From NCBI GenBank assembly GCA_030248065.1, contig JASAMV010009006.1, positions 1-64,000 on the forward strand: a DNA stretch of 64,000 nucleotides, in the 5' to 3' direction. The position numbers and the translations under genes were made by a program. The notes under the pieces were generated by a model, which made no database searches, was not told the DNA's origin, and saw nothing but the letters and a program-made list of their open reading frames with translations. This DNA is from Rhynchonema sp. JSB1_4. Its lineage: Eukaryota > Nematoda > Chromadorea > Monhysterida > Xyalidae. Shown one piece after another: positions 61,201-64,000 of this stretch (position 1 is the stretch's first letter; each line of letters opens with the position of its first letter).

Positions 61201-61266
61201 GAACCGAATGCTTTACACAACAGTAATAAGATATCAGCTTCCTCTTTAACGGCAAGTGATGTTTAG
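55290..61266 (+). CDS. Rhodopsin-class GPCR, FMRFamide-receptor-like, complete
   Basis: Exons: 55290-55339, 55504-55596, 55827-55980, 56500-56688, 56984-57144, 57574-57703, 59299-59389, 59693-59879, 60394-60522 and 60783-61266. They give 555 aa and a stop, all in phase. The extracellular N-terminus has NSS, NET and NVS glycosylation sites. TM1 contains GVLGNLLSAYVF. TM2 contains LAALSVADLVLL. TM3 ends ISIERYIAVCYPL (ERY version of the DRY motif). TM4 is followed by the loop-2 Cys (GPLCALTNG). TM5 is STQFIIPFISISVLN, TM6 MMLVVILIFVGCYLLSG, and TM7 ends FNSTSTAIIYF in place of NPxxY, as in invertebrate FMRFamide-receptor relatives. A cytoplasmic tail of about 200 residues is Ser/Thr/Pro/Asp rich. 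It probably signals through G proteins in response to a neuropeptide (inference). The intron 57704-59298 holds a TIR element. Confidence 0.92.
57899..58444. mobile_element. TIR element with 8-bp duplication carrying tRNA-like and TTAGGC segments
   Basis: Element 57907-58436 (530 bp) begins GGCACTCCCGGAATATACGG and ends with its inverse. A perfect 8-bp duplication AAATCCAC lies at 57899-57906 and 58437-58444. Inside are about 3.7 copies of AGGCTT (58133-58154) and, on the minus strand at 58215-58262, a T-arm/B-box GGCGGGTTCGAATCCCACC. A solitary half terminus occurs near 55643. The 8-bp duplication suggests hAT- or P-like mobilisation. It has no transposase. It lies in a GPCR intron. Confidence 0.88.
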
Positions 61267-61770
61267 TCTTGGGGAAACACTGTGAACGTTTATTTTGCTT
61301 TCTTTCTTTCAAACCAACCCTGCACAGATTATGCACACAAAGTTTTGTGATGAACGTTGTTGTGAACTTCTTAAAGATTTTGTAGCAAGGCGAATAAACT
61401 GCTGTTGCATTTCAACACACCACACCGATGTTTATTGTGCTGCTGAAAAACGCTATAGTAAATATTATAATAAATATAGTCGTCAAATGTTTTTATAGGC
61501 GCAACCAACGGCAGTGGGATACAAACGTTTCGATAATTTAAACTTACACAATTTAAAAAAATAATCAGATTTACGCAATGATAAAGCAGGAAACAAGTGA
61601 CTTGCTTGCACAACAGCTATAGCAGAACATGTCTCTTCTGGACAAAGTGATCAAATAAGTGACTGAGACGGGGCATAGACCGTCTCTACAGCAATATAAA
61701 GCAAATTTTTTTAAAAAAAAGTATCTGATAATGAGCATGGCTTAATCAAAAAGAGGTTGAATGCTTGATT
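61267..61770. terminator. Convergent 3' region of GPCR and calcium-binding protein genes
   Basis: About 500 bp separates two converging stop codons. AATAAAC at 61391 and AATAAAT near 61469 are plausible plus-strand polyadenylation signals for the GPCR. No further gene is visible. Confidence 0.45.
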
Positions 61771-63067
61771 TTAGACATTCGGACCGAACAGGAAGTTTCC
61801 GGGTGCCTTCTTGTCAGTGGATGTCCAGTACTCCCGCCAACGAGTGACAAACTGACCGTAGTCGATCGCCTTCAACGGCTTGTTATGATCGTCCTGGCAA
61901 GAATTGGCAAGAATTTAACTGTTCTTTTTATAAAATGTCTCAGACATTTTTTTATTTAAATTTAATATTGCTACCGACCACTGCGAATTTGGTAAACGCC
62001 GCCTTGGCGTCAGCCTCCTTAACGCCGTAGATCTTCATCACGTGCACGTACTCTTCGGGATCAATCAGCTTGTCACCTTTAAAAGAGTGAAAGTTTAAAC
62101 CGGCCCCGCCGCTATTGTTTTTTGGGTTTTGGACCTCGGTTTTTTTATATTAATCGTTAGTTGGCACTGGGATGAAAAACATTAACCTTCAAGAACTTCA
62201 CCAAACTGACGTTTACCCACCGAAATCGATCCACCAACATGGCCGTACGGGAACAAATCACCCCAATATTGACGCACTATGTGTGCATGGAAATCAGGAT
62301 GTCCAAAGGAAAATTCAAATCACAGAGGTGTGGTATAGGCGGCGCGTTACGGTAGGTTGACAAAACATTTATTATTTACAAAAGAGCTAATGTTTTATCG
62401 GGCTACCGTAACCTGCCGCCTATATCACGCCCCAGTGATTTTGAATTTCTCTTGTCATTCCTGATCATCATGTGCAAATGTGCGTCAATATCGAACAGTT
62501 TTGTTCGCGATAGACCATCTTGGTGGATCGATTTCGGTGGGTAATCGCCATTTTGGTGAAGTTCGTCAAAACTAATGTTTTTGATCTCGATGCCAACAAA
62601 CGATATAAGTGAAAAAACCGAGGTCGAAAACCAAAAAAACAATAGCGGCGGGGCCGCTTTAAAGATTTAAATAATCTTAACAATAACTTTTAACATACTT
62701 AAATTCTATGCCTAACCGGAGCTGTCGAGCAAGAAGAACATGTACTTCAGGTACTCCCACTGCCAGACGGGCATGTGCTTCGGGTCGTAGGACTCCCAGA
62801 TGTGATCCCACTCCTTGATCGTAATCACAACGTCGTCCGGCACTGGCTGCAGACACATAATATTGAAGGGCTAATTGTTTAGTCATGTGAACGACGGTCG
62901 GTGGTCAGACCAAGCCAGCCCTGAATGACCGCGAGCCCTAAATGTATACGCGACGTTGGGCGGCGTTGACCATGTACATACGTCGACCACGTGGATACAC
63001 GCACGATTAGTTGAATACAATTAATGAGCAATATACGGTAGTTCCTGGTTTGCCCGCGCGAAAAGAG

Positions 63068-63105
<38 letters not shown>

Positions 63106-63566
63106 TTCTCAACAAAAACCCCCTTAATGACTATACTGCAAACTGGGGAAAGAGGCGAATGGTTCTGGTGTAAACCTTGGATTGTTTTATGCGTTTAGAA
63201 GCTTCAGGCACCCATGATTGCGTTACTAATGAGGCCCTTTCCATGTGTCTCGAACTGTCAACGACAATCAGGGCCATCACCAATAAATTGCCAAATAAGA
63301 ACTCACTAAAACCAAGACACGGTCTCCTTGAACAATATTCTGATCTCGCTTAACATATACGAAGAAATTCTTTCAAGAAATACATAGGTACATAGGTACC
63401 TTGAACTCATCAAGTCCCTTTGACGCGTTGAGCAGACCCTTCCAGACCATCAGCATTGCCTCCTCGCAGATTCGATATTCGGGCGAGTCCGCACCGCGCT
63501 CCTTCTTGATCTCCTCGAACAACAGCTCAAAATCGTTCCAGTCAATTTCGCCCGATCGGTTAAGAT
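61771..63566 (-). CDS. Sarcoplasmic calcium-binding protein (EF-hand), 5' exon missing
   Basis: Exons: 63566-63400, 62846-62717, 62076-61979 and 61893-61771. They give 172 residues and a stop, in phase. Sarcoplasmic calcium-binding proteins are cytosolic Ca2+ buffers of invertebrate muscle and neurons. Seen: an EF-hand loop DLNRSGEIDWNDF at the start; VVITIKEWDHIW then LLDSSGDKLIDPEEY (second good loop); a helix KIYGVKEADAKAAFTKF; a weaker last loop DDHNKPLKAIDYGQF; and the family-typical C-terminus APGNFLFG. The first exon, with the start Met and helix E of EF1, is not found before the right edge; the reading enters with a split codon at 63566. Introns contain the foldback 62101-62656 and a run of 36 A at 63068-63103. 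Confidence 0.88.
62101..62656. mobile_element. Foldback/MITE with 255-bp inverted arms in the calcium-binding protein intron
   Basis: The left arm 62101-62355 and right arm 62403-62656 are inverted copies separated by only 47 bp. The ends begin CGGCCCCGCCGCTATTGTTT, and TTTAAA lies one base outside each end. Arms differ by small substitutions and indels, so it is not recent. No coding capacity is seen; ORFs in the two arms mirror one another. Confidence 0.82.
63068..63103. repeat. Poly(A) run of 36
   Basis: An uninterrupted run of A lies within an intron of the calcium-binding protein gene and is preceded by AAAAGAG. It may be a retroposon tail, but no body or duplication is identifiable. 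Confidence 0.8.
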
Positions 63567-63813
63567 CTATAAATGGAATGACACTGGGTTCACTCGTGTC
63601 TTTTAGGGGTCATGTGACCATCTGGTGCGTTCGCACTGACGATGCCCGGGTGCACCGCTCGTCTATGAAAGCAGGATGATACGGACAACCAGAAAGCACA
63701 TTGCTGTACAATTCACGTTAATTAAGAGTAGAACTGTGTCGATAGAAACAGGAAACATTCAGCGACAGGTCTCGAACCTGCGGTCGAGAAATCCAACCAA
63801 AGTATAAGTAGCT

Positions 63814-63975
63814 ATGACGCAGCACTGTGCCATATTGCTGCCAATTCTCGTTGTGGCAAGTGTTGCTGGCCCAATTGTGCTGCTACCGCATACACGACAT
63901 ACATTCGTGGAATTTTTTGATGACGGAGCACTTTTGCGACCGGATAATGTGGTTTTGGCCGAACCGATTGTTTAA
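63814..63975 (+). CDS. Small ORF with signal peptide (53 aa), candidate secreted peptide
   Basis: ATG at 63814 opens 53 codons ending in TAA. The N-terminus (ILLPILVVASVAG) is a convincing signal-peptide core. The predicted mature part of about 34 residues is PIVLLPHTRHTF... followed by an acidic/hydrophobic stretch, with no Cys and no dibasic cleavage site. AATAAAG lies about 18 bases after the stop, at the window edge, as a possible poly(A) signal. I recognise no family. It overlaps the likely first intron or upstream region of the minus-strand calcium-binding protein gene. It could be chance, or one exon of a larger gene. Confidence 0.4.
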   Translation: MTQHCAILLPILVVASVAGPIVLLPHTRHTFVEFFDDGALLRPDNVVLAEPIV

Positions 63976-64000
63976 TATAAACAACACTGAAAGAATAAAG

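Overview
This is a stretch of an animal nuclear genome. No bacterial operon or ribosome-binding-site logic is visible. Protein-coding signal comes in short GT-AG exons (35-480 bp), and the recognisable families are metazoan: an FMRFamide-receptor-like GPCR, astacin, kelch, C-type lectin/thrombospondin type 1 repeats, a sarcoplasmic calcium-binding protein and an SLC4 bicarbonate transporter. Base composition is moderate by eye. A stand-alone MogA-type domain, an astacin, a 5S-like relic and a short TTAGGC run would fit an invertebrate, perhaps a nematode-like worm, but none of these is decisive and I do not name a species.

Layout, left to right. (1) 1-2990: repeat-rich, with two foldback elements. 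(2) 3005-6559, minus: SLC4 transporter, whose 3' half is not seen and would lie left of the window. (3) 6560-10568: transposon relics. (4) 10569-13313, minus: a complete serine/threonine kinase. (5) 13314-17625: no recognised gene. (6) 17626-24708, minus: a complete 15-exon dihydroxyacetone kinase/triokinase with a hAT-like element in one intron. (7) 26776-29839, minus: a C-type lectin-TSP1-transmembrane protein, divergently paired with (8) 29980-31006, plus: a small secreted protein of unknown family. (9) 31418-32657, minus: a complete stand-alone MogA-type molybdopterin adenylyltransferase. (10) 33040-34535: a miniature LTR retroelement. (11) 36445-40843, minus: an astacin-like domain followed in phase by a kelch domain, probably one gene, with the astacin catalytic glutamate replaced by isoleucine. 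(12) 41000-55280: about 14 kb of transposon-rich DNA. (13) 55290-61266, plus: a complete peptide-type GPCR. (14) 61771-63566, minus: the 3' part of a sarcoplasmic calcium-binding protein. (15) 63814-63975, plus: a 53-codon ORF with a signal peptide.

Exon models were built by hand from reading frames, GT/GC...AG boundaries and phase agreement. For the kinase, the dihydroxyacetone kinase, MogA, the GPCR and the lectin gene, the exon lengths sum to an exact multiple of three. The genes do not form a pathway. What ties the window together is its non-autonomous mobile DNA: elements with intact 8-bp, 5-bp or 3-bp target-site duplications, several sitting in introns.
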